A stretch of 64,000 nt of DNA from Nostoc sp. UHCC 0926 (GTDB lineage Bacteria; Cyanobacteriota; Cyanobacteriia; Cyanobacteriales; Nostocaceae), in the NCBI RefSeq assembly GCF_028623165.1, contig NZ_CP117768.1, positions 1,116,001 through 1,180,000 on the forward strand. Direction: 5' to 3'. Shown here piece by piece: positions 17,205-26,082 of the stretch. Within the stretch, counting starts at the first letter, position 1; each line of letters opens with the position of its first letter. The notes under the pieces were generated by a model that made no database searches, had not been told where the DNA came from, and saw only the letters and a list, made by a program, of their open reading frames with translations. The translations under genes and the position numbers were made by a program.

Positions 17205-17549
17205 ATGACTTCTAAAACAATTTCTTGGGATTCTATTCGTGATCAGGTTTTAGCAGATCCAGAGGTAAAGGCTGAATACGATGCCTTGGAGTCTGAATTC
17301 CAGTGTGCAAAACAAGTTATTGCTTTAAGGAAGGCTAGCGGCTTAAATCAACGAGATTTTGCTAAGTTGGTTGGCATTAAACAGCCACAGCTAGCTCGGA
17401 TTGCTGGGAAACAGGTTCCTAAAATTGAAACCCTAGCAAAACTTGCTAGGAGTGCAGGTTACGATGTCGAGATTCGTTTTATAGCACCCAAAGGAAAGCG
17501 ATCGCACAAAGTCGAGCCTCTGAGGATTTCTGCTAAGGAGTTAGTTTAG
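17205..17549 (+). CDS. HigA-type XRE antitoxin, orphan
   Basis: A 114-residue protein. The HTH is VIALRKASGLNQRDFAKLVG then IKQPQLARIAG, followed by IETLAKLARSAGYDVEIRFI, the layout of HigA2/RelB-associated XRE antitoxins. The N-terminal helix (DPEVKAEYDALESEFQ) is typical of antitoxins that follow a HigB/RelE toxin gene. No toxin gene is visible upstream (16905-17204) or downstream, so it is an orphan, perhaps kept as an anti-addiction module or left after toxin loss. Confidence 0.8.
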   Translation: MTSKTISWDSIRDQVLADPEVKAEYDALESEFQCAKQVIALRKASGLNQRDFAKLVGIKQPQLARIAGKQVPKIETLAKLARSAGYDVEIRFIAPKGKRSHKVEPLRISAKELV

Positions 17550-17649
17550 TCCTGTGATTGCTCTCACCAAAAGCATCCCTTTTTACTTGGATAACTAGCT
17601 ATCCAATAAACGACGCAGACTTAAGAGCGATTAGTCTGACAAAATTGCG

Positions 17650-17677
17650 ATGTCTACGACGGGCTACGCCTACGCAC
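17650..17677. repeat. Third copy of the 11.2-kb dispersed repeat
   Basis: Carries the same TGTCTACGACGGGCTACGCC core as the copies at 11200 and 11270, again preceded by GCGA. It lies in the gap between the antitoxin gene and the vapC remnant. Confidence 0.8.
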
Positions 17678-17759
17678 CAAAAAACAATCAGCAAATGAAG
17701 TAAACCTGTAACAGTTATTCTAGAGAAAGCTAAAGTTCTGAAATTTTGGCATATTTGAG

Positions 17760-18146
17760 CTAGCCGAAATCATTAGAGAATAATAGCACATCATAAAATT
17801 TAAACTTTTGGTCTACTGTAATTATTGTTAAACTTTCTACCAAAGCTTGAGCAATTAACATCCTATCAAAAGGATCTTTATGGTGTAGAGGCAAATCAGC
17901 AACCTTTATTCCATCTGCCAATGTCATAGACAAAACCTCAAACCGACTGAAGCGCAAAGCCTCCTCCAAATTACCAGGAACAATTAACTTTCCTAAAGAC
18001 TGTTTAATTGAAATCTCCCAAGCACTAATCGCACTGACGAAAATTAAATTTTCAGGATTAGTAATTACCTCTTGTACCTGATCTGACAATTTAGAATCAT
18101 TTTCTAAAAACTACAACAAAATATGAGTATTTAACAAAACACTCAC
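17760..18146 (-). pseudogene. VapC-like PIN toxin with a nonsense codon
   Basis: From a GTG at 18146, overlapping the antitoxin stop (TAGTG), the frame reads VSVLLNTHILL, then TAG, then FLENDSKLSDQVQEV and the rest of a PIN domain (AISAWEISIKQSLGKL, HHKDPFDRMLIAQALVE, IITVDQKFKFYDV). VapC proteins normally read LLDTHxLLW here, so the Trp codon has become TAG at codon 12, and the first catalytic Asp is Asn. The remaining acidic residues (E, D, D) are present. A truncated protein from the TTG at 18089 would lack the first active-site strand. The toxin is predicted to be dead. Confidence 0.85.
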
Positions 18147-18424
18147 TACTCATCCCCATAAAATGCTGCAATTACTTCTTCTGAAGTCTCATCAAAATCA
18201 TCAGTTATCTTAACTTTTCCCTGCCAAAAACCCGCAACTCTTGGCTTTAAGGCATCATTTAAATCAGCTTTAGTCACTGTAAGTTTAGGTTGAGTCAAAG
18301 ACAAAACTTTTGCCAAAGGGACACCCTGATGAGTTAGGGTAACTTCAACATGATTTTGGATATCTGACAATAAACCAGCTAAATTATCAGATAAGTCAGC
18401 AATATCAAAACTTTTTGGTGACAT
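18146..18424 (-). CDS. VapB/Phd-like antitoxin
   Basis: A 92-residue protein. The N-terminal part (FDIADLSDNLAGLLSDI then VEVTLTHQGVPLAKVLSL) is a Phd/YefM- or AbrB-like dimerisation and DNA-binding region. The acidic C-terminal tail (GKVKITDDFDETSEEVIAAF) is the usual toxin-neutralising segment. Its stop codon overlaps the GTG start of the toxin remnant. It appears intact while its toxin is broken, the expected order of decay for a type II toxin-antitoxin pair. It may still autoregulate its promoter. Confidence 0.75.
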   Translation of the reverse strand: MSPKSFDIADLSDNLAGLLSDIQNHVEVTLTHQGVPLAKVLSLTQPKLTVTKADLNDALKPRVAGFWQGKVKITDDFDETSEEVIAAFYGDE

Positions 18425-18563
18425 TTTGCTTATGTCCTACTGATTACCAGCATTATAACCAATAAAATCTACTCTCACTGAAGATGAAATCGAATACTCT
18501 TGGAGGATGAAGAATGATTAAAAAATATGAATAGTGTAATCATTAAGACGGTAAATAATTATT

Positions 18564-21500
18564 TTAAATTGGTTCAGTTCCCTGTTGCCATAACTCTAGC
18601 CAATCATAATTAACACTCGTCACGGCAAAATCTGGTTCTTTATGGAACGGACGGCGTAAGTAGTGAATAGAACAATTACCTTCCATATTTTCTGCTACAG
18701 GCACTTGCACCAATGCCAAAATGAAATTATCTGGCTTGTTTAGAGCGGTAATAATTTCATTCTTCGTCACTGTCACAGTTTTAGCGCCTGTAATTCGCCC
18801 TTTCACCTCAATAAATCGCAAGCCCTCACCCCGCCTCCGGCTCCCCTCTCCCAAATTGGGAGAGGGGCTGGGGGTGAGGGGACGTGACTCAATATCATAG
18901 CCGCACTTCTGGGTACTCACATCTGTTGGTTCGTACCCTAAATTGCGTTCTACTTCCATCACAGCCGTCATTGCTGCTTTTTCTACCCGTTCCGTCTCCC
19001 TGGCAAACATCGCCGTTGTTGCCTGTTGTTTGCCTTGCATTCGTTGCAGCAAGCCTACTGAAACTACCAACGCACCCCCAACCACCACAGGCGGTAATGG
19101 CGATAATCTACGTTCTTGCTCTAATTCTTCCAAACGTTGCATTAACCGTGCTTGCAAATCATCAGCTCGCTGACGTGCTTTACCTGAATTAATTTTGGCA
19201 TTAGGCTTGCCAGCTTCTTCTTGCATTTTCAGTTCTTCAGCCCGATGATCCCAGTAATTAATCTCCTTGGTTAATCTATCTTTTACTGCTGTCATCGTCT
19301 TAGCAATCAGTTCCTCTTTGCGTTGCTTGAGTTCTTGAAGATGTTGGGGAACCAGGTGAGCGATCGCATAACTCTTGGCTTTTGCTTCTAAATCTTCTCG
19401 CAACCAAGATTCTTCTAAAATTTTTTCTACAAAACCCTTTTCCTCGTCTGTTAGCGGACGGTAATTGAGGTAAGGTGCGTAACCTGCATTTTGCGCCCTC
19501 ACCCCCGTCCCCTCTCCCAAATTGGGAGAGGGGTGTAATTCTAATTGCTCCCCTTCTCCCAATTTGGGAGAAGGGGTTGGGGGATGAGGGCAAATCTCCA
19601 CATATTGCATCCGCCGCGATACTAAACGCCTAGAGCCATTTAGATTTATCCGTGCGTCTTGTATAGAATGTTCTAAATAAACTAAGGCACGGGTTCCTTC
19701 GCTGAAATCATTTTCATCGATTAATATGGTGCCTTGTTTCAACAAATCCCGGTGTCGTTCCAAAGTCAGATCAATTGTGGCATCCAGTAGAGAATGTCCA
19801 GAACAAATGAAGGCAGCTAGGGGTTTACTAGAAATGCTGATCAAATCTTTTTCAAAGCAGATGCGTTCGTAGCGTAGCAGCAACGGTTCACCTACACCAA
19901 TTTGCCGCCCTCGATTGCGAATAACTGCCGGAACGTGACTGATTTCGTAACGCTGGGGTTCACGTTGACGCAATGTTCCACCTAATTGGGTAAATGCTTC
20001 TAGGAAGAAAGAAGCAATAAAATGAGGTTGCAACCGTCGCGCTTCTGCCCTTTCCATTTCTTCCCGAATTTGCTGTACTTTGGCGATATCCATCGAATCC
20101 CGTGCTAAAGCCCGTTCTTCTAAAAGTTCACGTAGTCGCTGTTGGTCGAGTTTATCATGTACGACTTGGTTGAGTCTGTCTCGCACCTCTGGTTGATCGC
20201 CATAGCGAATTGCTTCAATCAATAACTCTCGTAATTCCGCCCCTGCGATCGCTTTTCCTAATACATCAAATACTTTACCTCCCAGTGCCTTCTGCTCTGC
20301 CTCTATCTTTTTTAATAGCGCCAAATAGACATCGCCTTCACGAGTGCCTTTTGCCACTAAATTCCATAGGTGACATACTTCCGTCTGTCCAATCCGGTGA
20401 ATTCGCCCGAAACGCTGTTCTAGGCGGTTAGGATTCCAAGGTAAATCGTAATTAACCATAAGGTGCGCCCTTTGCAAGTTAATCCCTTCACCCGCAGCAT
20501 CCGTAGCTATTAAGACTTGTACTTCGATATCTTGGGTAAATGCCTCCTGCGCTTTGCGGCGTTCTTCGCGTCCCATTGCGCCATGTATATTTACTACAGC
20601 TTCATTACGCCCTAGTAGCGTCCGAATCCTATCTGTCAAATAATTTAATGTGTCCCGGTACTCAGTAAAAATCAGGAGTTTGCGCCGATGTCCTTGGGCA
20701 TTGAACATTTCGGCATCATTTTGCAACAGATTCGAGAGTTCTTCCCATTTTTTATCTTTACCACTACGTCGCACCCGCAGTGCCAGTTGCTCTAATTCTT
20801 CTAAAAGCTTAATTTCTGTTTGTAATTCTGCGATCGTCCGTGATGCTGTAGCTAGGTCAACTACTTCCTGTTCTGTTGCTTCTCGTTCTTCACCAGGAAT
20901 ATCCTCTAAATCATCTTCTAAGTCTTCCAGATCCAGAACCTGCTTAAATTCAATGATGATTGCATTATTTCCCCGCCTCAAAACTTCTTCTTGCCTCAGC
21001 CGTTTTTGCAACCTTTCCCGACGGCGTAGCAGCGATTGATATATAGCTTCTGGTGAAGAAGCAAGCCGACGTTGCAAAATAGTCAAAGCAAAGCCAACAT
21101 TACCTTTGCGCCCTTCATTTTCTAAAGCATCGGCACGATTAAATTCCTCGCGGACATACTCAGTAACTCGCTTATAAAGTACCGCTTCTAAATCCGATAG
21201 TTCATATTCTATAGTGCTAGCTTGGCGTTCTGGAAATAGCGGTTTTCCATCAAATTTCAGCAAATCTTCTTTAACCAATCGTCGCATCAAGTCGGAAGTA
21301 TCTGCTACGTGAACACCATCGCGGAAGCGTCCTTCAAATCTGTCTCCATCCAATAACGCCATAAACAACTGGAAGTCTTCCTCTTTGCCGTTATGTGGTG
21401 TTGCTGACATTAATAAAAAATGCCTAGTTAAAGTTGAGAGTAACTTACCAAGTTTGTAGCGTTTCGTCTCTTTAATTTCACCACCAAAAAACGAAGCTGA

Positions 21501-22205
21501 CATTTTATGAGCTTCGTCACAAACAACCAAATCCCAGTCTGTCTGCGCTAGCTTTGCTTGTAAATCTTGATTACGGCTGAGTTTGTCCAGTCGCACAATC
21601 AGCAACGGCATTTCAGCAAAAGCATTTCCAGTCACTGCTGATTCAATGCGGTCATTGGTGAGAATTTCAAAGCGTAAATGAAACTTTTGCGACAATTCAT
21701 CTTGCCATTGTGGGGCTAAACTGCCGGGACAAATCACAAGGCAACGATGCAAATCGCCTCGAATGAGCAATTCCCGCATTAGTAACCCTGCCATAATAGT
21801 TTTACCTGCACCTGGGTCATCTGCTAAGAGAAAACGCAGAGGTTGACGAGTTAACATTTCCCCGTAAACGGCAGTGATTTGGTGGGGTAAGGGTTCGACT
21901 AGAGAGGTGTGAACGGCTAGCAAGGGGTCGAACAGATAAGCTAGACGGATGCGGTGCGCTTCTGATGCCAGACGAAAATTAGCTCCATCAGCAGTGAAAC
22001 TCCAAGCACCACCAGAGGTGATTATTTCCAGGGTAGGTTCTCTGTCTCGAAAGACTAACTCATTCCCTAACGTGCCGCTAGCATCTTTGTATGTTAATTC
22101 CACAACATCAGAACCATGCCACTGAGCATCGACGATGGTGACAATACTGTTTGGCAGAATACCTTGTACTTGTGTGCCTTTTGTCAGATCCTCAAGTTTA
22201 AGCAT
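18564..22205 (-). CDS. SNF2-family helicase with C-terminal DUF3883
   Basis: About 1213 residues from the ATG at 22205 (MLKLEDLTKGTQV); an earlier ATG at 22268 adds 21 atypical residues. Motif I is LLADDPGAGKTIMAGLLMRE, motif II VVCDEAHKMSA, motif III LLMSATPHNGKEEDF and motif VI EQRFGRIHRIGQ. The C-terminus has FIEVKGRITGAKTVTVTKNE, a DUF3883/restriction-endonuclease-like core. The overall form resembles DISARM DrmD-like or other defence helicases that translocate on DNA. It is the largest cargo gene. Two palindromic repeat insertions sit in frame at about residues 871-904 and 1107-1127; the frame stays open through both. Confidence 0.88.
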   Translation of the reverse strand: MLKLEDLTKGTQVQGILPNSIVTIVDAQWHGSDVVELTYKDASGTLGNELVFRDREPTLEIITSGGAWSFTADGANFRLASEAHRIRLAYLFDPLLAVHTSLVEPLPHQITAVYGEMLTRQPLRFLLADDPGAGKTIMAGLLMRELLIRGDLHRCLVICPGSLAPQWQDELSQKFHLRFEILTNDRIESAVTGNAFAEMPLLIVRLDKLSRNQDLQAKLAQTDWDLVVCDEAHKMSASFFGGEIKETKRYKLGKLLSTLTRHFLLMSATPHNGKEEDFQLFMALLDGDRFEGRFRDGVHVADTSDLMRRLVKEDLLKFDGKPLFPERQASTIEYELSDLEAVLYKRVTEYVREEFNRADALENEGRKGNVGFALTILQRRLASSPEAIYQSLLRRRERLQKRLRQEEVLRRGNNAIIIEFKQVLDLEDLEDDLEDIPGEEREATEQEVVDLATASRTIAELQTEIKLLEELEQLALRVRRSGKDKKWEELSNLLQNDAEMFNAQGHRRKLLIFTEYRDTLNYLTDRIRTLLGRNEAVVNIHGAMGREERRKAQEAFTQDIEVQVLIATDAAGEGINLQRAHLMVNYDLPWNPNRLEQRFGRIHRIGQTEVCHLWNLVAKGTREGDVYLALLKKIEAEQKALGGKVFDVLGKAIAGAELRELLIEAIRYGDQPEVRDRLNQVVHDKLDQQRLRELLEERALARDSMDIAKVQQIREEMERAEARRLQPHFIASFFLEAFTQLGGTLRQREPQRYEISHVPAVIRNRGRQIGVGEPLLLRYERICFEKDLISISSKPLAAFICSGHSLLDATIDLTLERHRDLLKQGTILIDENDFSEGTRALVYLEHSIQDARINLNGSRRLVSRRMQYVEICPHPPTPSPKLGEGEQLELHPSPNLGEGTGVRAQNAGYAPYLNYRPLTDEEKGFVEKILEESWLREDLEAKAKSYAIAHLVPQHLQELKQRKEELIAKTMTAVKDRLTKEINYWDHRAEELKMQEEAGKPNAKINSGKARQRADDLQARLMQRLEELEQERRLSPLPPVVVGGALVVSVGLLQRMQGKQQATTAMFARETERVEKAAMTAVMEVERNLGYEPTDVSTQKCGYDIESRPLTPSPSPNLGEGSRRRGEGLRFIEVKGRITGAKTVTVTKNEIITALNKPDNFILALVQVPVAENMEGNCSIHYLRRPFHKEPDFAVTSVNYDWLELWQQGTEPI
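18823..18886. repeat. Palindromic repeat inside the helicase gene
   Basis: Contains CCCTCTCCCAAATTGGGAG followed by AGGGG, in a CCCTCACCCC...GGGGTGAGGGG frame. It codes the low-complexity stretch PLTPSPSPNLGEG between conserved DUF3883 blocks, in frame. Confidence 0.85.
19494..19592. repeat. Double palindromic repeat inside the helicase gene
   Basis: Two adjacent copies of the TCTCCCAAATTGGGAGA-type palindrome, bounded by CCCTCACCCCC and GGATGAGGG. They code PPTPSPKLGEG and PSPNLGEGTGVRAQ in frame in a helicase linker. Confidence 0.85.
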
Positions 22206-22454
22206 GTTGCGGTGTCTTCCTTTTTGGCAGGGTGGCAATGTAGACACTAATGTTTTGTGGTAGAACATTGCTCCTTATGACCATAAGAGACACTAGGCTG
22301 GTTAGTAGCTAGTATATTTACTGTTTTTAGCTGTGGTAGCTTGATGTTGCCTAGAAAATGGCGTTGCTTAATTGAGGGCTGATTTAAGTGATCGCAATCT
22401 GATAACTAGGTTTGAGGTACTGTATTGTCAAAGTGTTAAGACAAATTTTCTTAC
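22206..22454. other. Gap between cargo helicase and tniQ
   Basis: About 250 bp with the helicase promoter region; no gene seen. It marks the boundary between the transposition operon and the cargo. Confidence 0.4.
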
Positions 22455-22976
22455 TTAGTAAGGCTTTTGATATTCTGCCATTTCTGCAAAAGATGTAAAA
22501 CATCGCTGGCATTGCCCGTCCATCCATAGAGCCGGAATGGGAAAAGGTTTTTCACAGACAGGGCATTTTGATAACAAGCGTAACTGATGGCGATCGCATC
22601 CCACCGTCTTTTTGAATTGCCACTCGATTTTATGGCAAACTGACTCAGCATAGCAGGCTCCACACAAGCGAATTGGGCTATGCTTCATTCCCACACCTGC
22701 TGGAGGCAACATCTGTCGTAGTCTTTCGGCATTAAGCTCAACCACAGTTGCTAGTGCGTCTAACTCCTGATGACTTGGGAAGGGATTAAAGTAAAACTTT
22801 TCCCAACGTGCTAACACAACCCCAAGCCCTGCAACATCACCTAATCCACTAGGGGCAGAAAACTTATTCCCTTTTTCTCGTCTAAATCTACCTAAAAAAT
22901 GGCTGATACTTTCTCCATCAAAAGGCTCGACTCTGGTTAACCAAAGTTGTCTTTTTCCATCTATATTTTCTTCCAT
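22455..22976 (-). CDS. tniQ: TniQ target-selection protein
   Basis: About 173 residues from the ATG at 22976 (MEENIDGKRQLWL), one base after the tnsC stop (TGA-G-ATG), so translation is coupled. V-K TniQ proteins are short, about 167 residues. The N-terminal GESISHFLGRFRREKGN helix-turn-helix block and the two zinc-binding pairs RLCGACYAES and SKCPVCEKPF/GQCQRCF are typical. TniQ bridges the Cas12k-RNA complex and the TnsC filament. A longer frame with seven more residues overlaps tnsC and is less likely. Confidence 0.93.
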   Translation of the reverse strand: MEENIDGKRQLWLTRVEPFDGESISHFLGRFRREKGNKFSAPSGLGDVAGLGVVLARWEKFYFNPFPSHQELDALATVVELNAERLRQMLPPAGVGMKHSPIRLCGACYAESVCHKIEWQFKKTVGCDRHQLRLLSKCPVCEKPFPIPALWMDGQCQRCFTSFAEMAEYQKPY

Positions 22977-22977
22977 C

Positions 22978-23817
22978 TCACAATTTCGATGCTGCAATTA
23001 CTTCTTTTAAAACATCTTTATCGACTTTTTTCTGTCCTCTCAGTAATGAGCGGATAGCAGCTTTACGAAGAATCATATCCAACCTACCAATTAATTTCTT
23101 GGTTGCCTGCTTTAAAATCTTGAGGTTATCTCCACTTGCCAATTTTGATTCTTCTGGCAATCTGAGAACATCTCGTTCCCATATTTGAATCATTTGCTTA
23201 AATTGAGTATCCTCTAATCTGTCCAACTCAAACTGTTCTAGAAAACGATTAATAACTTGTTCATCGCGCTTAACTATAGCTAAAAGGCGACTTGTAGTAC
23301 CAACAAGAAGAACTGAAATCTTTAACTCCTCATCATCATAAATATGCCGTACATCTGAGAACGTCTCAAACTTAAGATGATTAGCCTCATCAATAATAAG
23401 CATCTCAACCTGATGTATTGTCAGGCTATCCAGTGTTCGTTCTCGCAGGTCAGAAATAGTTCCATTGGAGGGTTTATTTAAAGCTTTGAGGATTTTAATA
23501 AAAAAATCTCTGGAACCACAATTTTTGGCAATTTGAATATAAACTACAGGCTTCATACGCTCACCCTTAGTCAGCCGTAATTTGTTATAAAGATTTGCAA
23601 AAGCTTTGCAAGTGACCGTTTTTCCGCAGCGTGATTCTCCTACCAATAAACCAGTCATTCTAGAGATTACTAACTCATACATCCAAGCGTGACAACGTTT
23701 TACTTGGTCAAGTTCTAAGTAAGGTTGACGGCTTAAACGTTCAATTTCAGCTTGGATTTCTGGCGTCGGTTCCTCAATCACACCAAATTGCTTGGCAAGC
23801 GACATTGCATTAGTCAT
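22978..23817 (-). CDS. tnsC: TnsC AAA+ transposition regulator
   Basis: A 279-residue AAA+ ATPase. Walker A is GLLVGESRCGKTVTCKAF, Walker B EMLIIDEANHLKF, sensor 1 ISVLLVGTTSRLL, and an arginine-finger-type segment follows (QVINRFLEQFELDRL). Size and motifs match V-K TnsC, which forms ATP-dependent filaments on DNA next to Cas12k-TniQ and recruits TnsB. It starts 9 bp after the tnsB stop codon and ends 1 bp before tniQ, so the three genes form one operon read leftwards from the LE promoter. Confidence 0.95.
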   Translation of the reverse strand: MTNAMSLAKQFGVIEEPTPEIQAEIERLSRQPYLELDQVKRCHAWMYELVISRMTGLLVGESRCGKTVTCKAFANLYNKLRLTKGERMKPVVYIQIAKNCGSRDFFIKILKALNKPSNGTISDLRERTLDSLTIHQVEMLIIDEANHLKFETFSDVRHIYDDEELKISVLLVGTTSRLLAIVKRDEQVINRFLEQFELDRLEDTQFKQMIQIWERDVLRLPEESKLASGDNLKILKQATKKLIGRLDMILRKAAIRSLLRGQKKVDKDVLKEVIAASKL

Positions 23818-23826
23818 TTTTTAGAC

Positions 23827-25569
23827 CTAATCTTCTTCAAAAAACTCATCTATATAGCGAACTTCATATTTGGGTAACTCTATATCTGCTTCGCTTTCAG
23901 GTTCAACTTCTTTTTGTTCTGGGGTAGCAAATTTATTAGCCACTTGCTCTACAGGGTTTACTTGCTCATTTGCTGCTTGTCGGCGCTGTTTGCGGTTTCG
24001 TTTTACCGTTTCCTCCACAAAAGCTTGACGGTCTATCATTGCCTCTAAAATTGAGTCATTATTGATTTCTTGGCTTGCTTCTTTTAGCCGCTTATTAATT
24101 GCCTTTAGTTCGCGTAAAGACAGGCGTTCAGTCTCTAAACATTGCGCGTGAGCATAATCCAGAAAATCTTCTGTTCCGTCTGCATTAACCTTGTATACAA
24201 GAAGCGTAGTTATATCAGCTGGGTCGTATCGAAATGCCACAGTTTCTGCGTCTCGGCCTTTCAAATGCTCCGCCCGATAGGTCAAGTTTTCAAATTGAAT
24301 ACAGCCATATTTTTGGACTTTACGCCGTTCTTGCTTCATTAAACAAATCGCCAAGTCCAATTCATCATAAAGATATGGGTCTGCTATTAATCCAGCCTCC
24401 CATCGCCCAATTCGTGACTGGTCTTTCATCCTGGCATCTATATGCGGGTTATATTCATCTACGATGTAGCGTACTAAAAATATCTCTAAATCCTTAAGAG
24501 TTAAGCAAGCATCTTTATCCGTACTTGCTGGTCTTTCCTGCACGTTTGAAGCCGTATATCCAGGCAGGGTATTTAGCACTTGCAAATTAAGTGTTTTAAA
24601 AAAACGCTCCACAATTCCACCATCAGATGGTCGTCTTCTCAAAGCACAATTAAAACCTATTTGTACTGCAACTTGTTCTGTAGTGTGGATGGAAGTAAAA
24701 TCTTTTCCGCCATCGGTATAGAAGTAATTAGGCTTTCCATAAGCTTGCCATTCATTGCGTAGTTGGTACTCGGAACCGTAAGACTTGGGCAAAATGGCAT
24801 GACGTAGAGCTAAAGTATCTATTTGGGAACTAGGGTGATCAAATCCTACATAAAACCCCACTAGGCAACGGGAGTAGGAGTCGATAACAATTGTCAGCCA
24901 AGGACGGTCTAACACTCCATACTCATCCACAAGCCTTACATCCAAACGAGTATGATCGCATTGCCAAACATCATTGCTACCCTCCACTTCCAACTCTCGC
25001 CCATCGCGGGTCATGTGCGTCAATCGCTCTCCTAAATAGCCAGGGCTTCTCGCTTTCTCCTTTCTCTCTTTTTGCTCAATATGTTCGTTAAGAATTCGAT
25101 AAACCGATTGGTAGCTAGGGTGTTCACTCTTGTTAAGGCTAAGTTGTTTAGCTCTACCTTTCACCTTCACAAACACCTGATGCCGGGTCATCCGCTTGCT
25201 ACCTTTATTACCCTCTTTATAAGTATTAATGATGAAATCTATCCACTCCTGCTCAAAGCGATACTTCCCCTTATCTGAGCGTGTTGTAGCCAGTCCCACT
25301 AACCCTTGTTCTCGCCATTTCTGAAGTAAGCGTTCTACTTGACGAATTGATACACCCAGTTTTTGGGCAGCTTCTATCTTTTTAGTGCTGTAGGTTTTGC
25401 GATCGCATGGCTCTGTTAGGCTTTGAATTACCTCCATCCTTAGCTTTACCTGCTCTGTAATTAACTCTTCTGACGGCAGTTTATGAGGTTTTGTAGAATT
25501 TCGATGCTGTTGTAATTCAACAGCATCATCTTCGCTTGAAAGACAAGAATTCTTTAATTTTTGATCCAT
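23827..25569 (-). CDS. tnsB: TnsB DDE transposase
   Basis: A 580-residue Tn7/Mu-type transposase. It has N-terminal HTH domains (KKIEAAQKLGVSIRQVERLL and TRHQVFVKVKGRA) and a rve catalytic core with D in VWQCDHTRLDV, D in NYFYTDGGKDF and E in PSDGGIVERFFKTLN. A beta-barrel follows, then a C-terminal tail ending YEVRYIDEFFEED that contacts TnsC in related systems. It cuts the 3' ends and joins them to the target; without TnsA the 5' strands stay uncut. It is first in the tnsB-tnsC-tniQ operon. The ATG at 25569 lies 235 bp from the shared operator. Confidence 0.96.
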   Translation of the reverse strand: MDQKLKNSCLSSEDDAVELQQHRNSTKPHKLPSEELITEQVKLRMEVIQSLTEPCDRKTYSTKKIEAAQKLGVSIRQVERLLQKWREQGLVGLATTRSDKGKYRFEQEWIDFIINTYKEGNKGSKRMTRHQVFVKVKGRAKQLSLNKSEHPSYQSVYRILNEHIEQKERKEKARSPGYLGERLTHMTRDGRELEVEGSNDVWQCDHTRLDVRLVDEYGVLDRPWLTIVIDSYSRCLVGFYVGFDHPSSQIDTLALRHAILPKSYGSEYQLRNEWQAYGKPNYFYTDGGKDFTSIHTTEQVAVQIGFNCALRRRPSDGGIVERFFKTLNLQVLNTLPGYTASNVQERPASTDKDACLTLKDLEIFLVRYIVDEYNPHIDARMKDQSRIGRWEAGLIADPYLYDELDLAICLMKQERRKVQKYGCIQFENLTYRAEHLKGRDAETVAFRYDPADITTLLVYKVNADGTEDFLDYAHAQCLETERLSLRELKAINKRLKEASQEINNDSILEAMIDRQAFVEETVKRNRKQRRQAANEQVNPVEQVANKFATPEQKEVEPESEADIELPKYEVRYIDEFFEED

Positions 25570-25803
25570 TTTTAACTTAACAATATAAGAATAAAAAATT
25601 TAAGTTAGATATCTAGCTCATGTCATTGAAGAATTTGAGGAACAGAAATTATGCCTGCTTTCCATATCTCTTACCGATTTATTTTGCAAGTTTTGGTTAA
25701 TCAGACAAGGTATTAACTATTATCTGAGATTGGAGATTGTGGTCAGAGGTATTGAGTCAATTTTGATTACTAAATGCATTCAACTAATATTGTTAAATTA
25801 ACA

Positions 25804-25835
25804 TATAGTGTACAAAATAAAACTTATTATGTGTA
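25804..25835. promoter_or_regulatory. Bipartite operator upstream of tnsB
   Basis: TATAGTGT (25804-25811), 12 bp, TTATTATGTGTA (25824-25835): both halves, their order and their spacing equal the motif upstream of cas12k. It has the same orientation relative to the downstream minus-strand gene. It is probably the operator of the tnsB operon for the XRE regulator. Confidence 0.75.
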
Positions 25836-25858
25836 AAGTAATTTATCGAAACTGATTT

Positions 25859-25979
25859 ATAGCGGTTTTTGCATGGGTAAGGTACAGAAAGAAATAATTA
25901 ACCACCGATGAACATAGAAAGGGCACACAGCTGGCTGCGTGCCCCTACCCGTGTACCTAATTCAAATGAAAATCGCTAT
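25859..25979. mobile_element. MITE-like element in the LE region
   Basis: Imperfect inverted repeats of about 28 bp (ATAGCGGTTTTTGCATG...AGGTACA and its counterpart ending TTTTCATT-type AAAATCGCTAT) bound a 120-bp unit containing the internal palindrome GGGCACACAGCTGGCTGCGTG. There is no coding capacity. It lies between the tnsB operator and the WD40 fragment. Confidence 0.6.
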
Positions 25980-26082
25980 CAGATGCTTCTATCAGTCAAA
26001 AAACAGATAAAGATTAATTACGATACGCTAAACTTGAAAATTATCGCCTTCACTCAGCCGTTAAGCAATACTTTCTGCGTCC

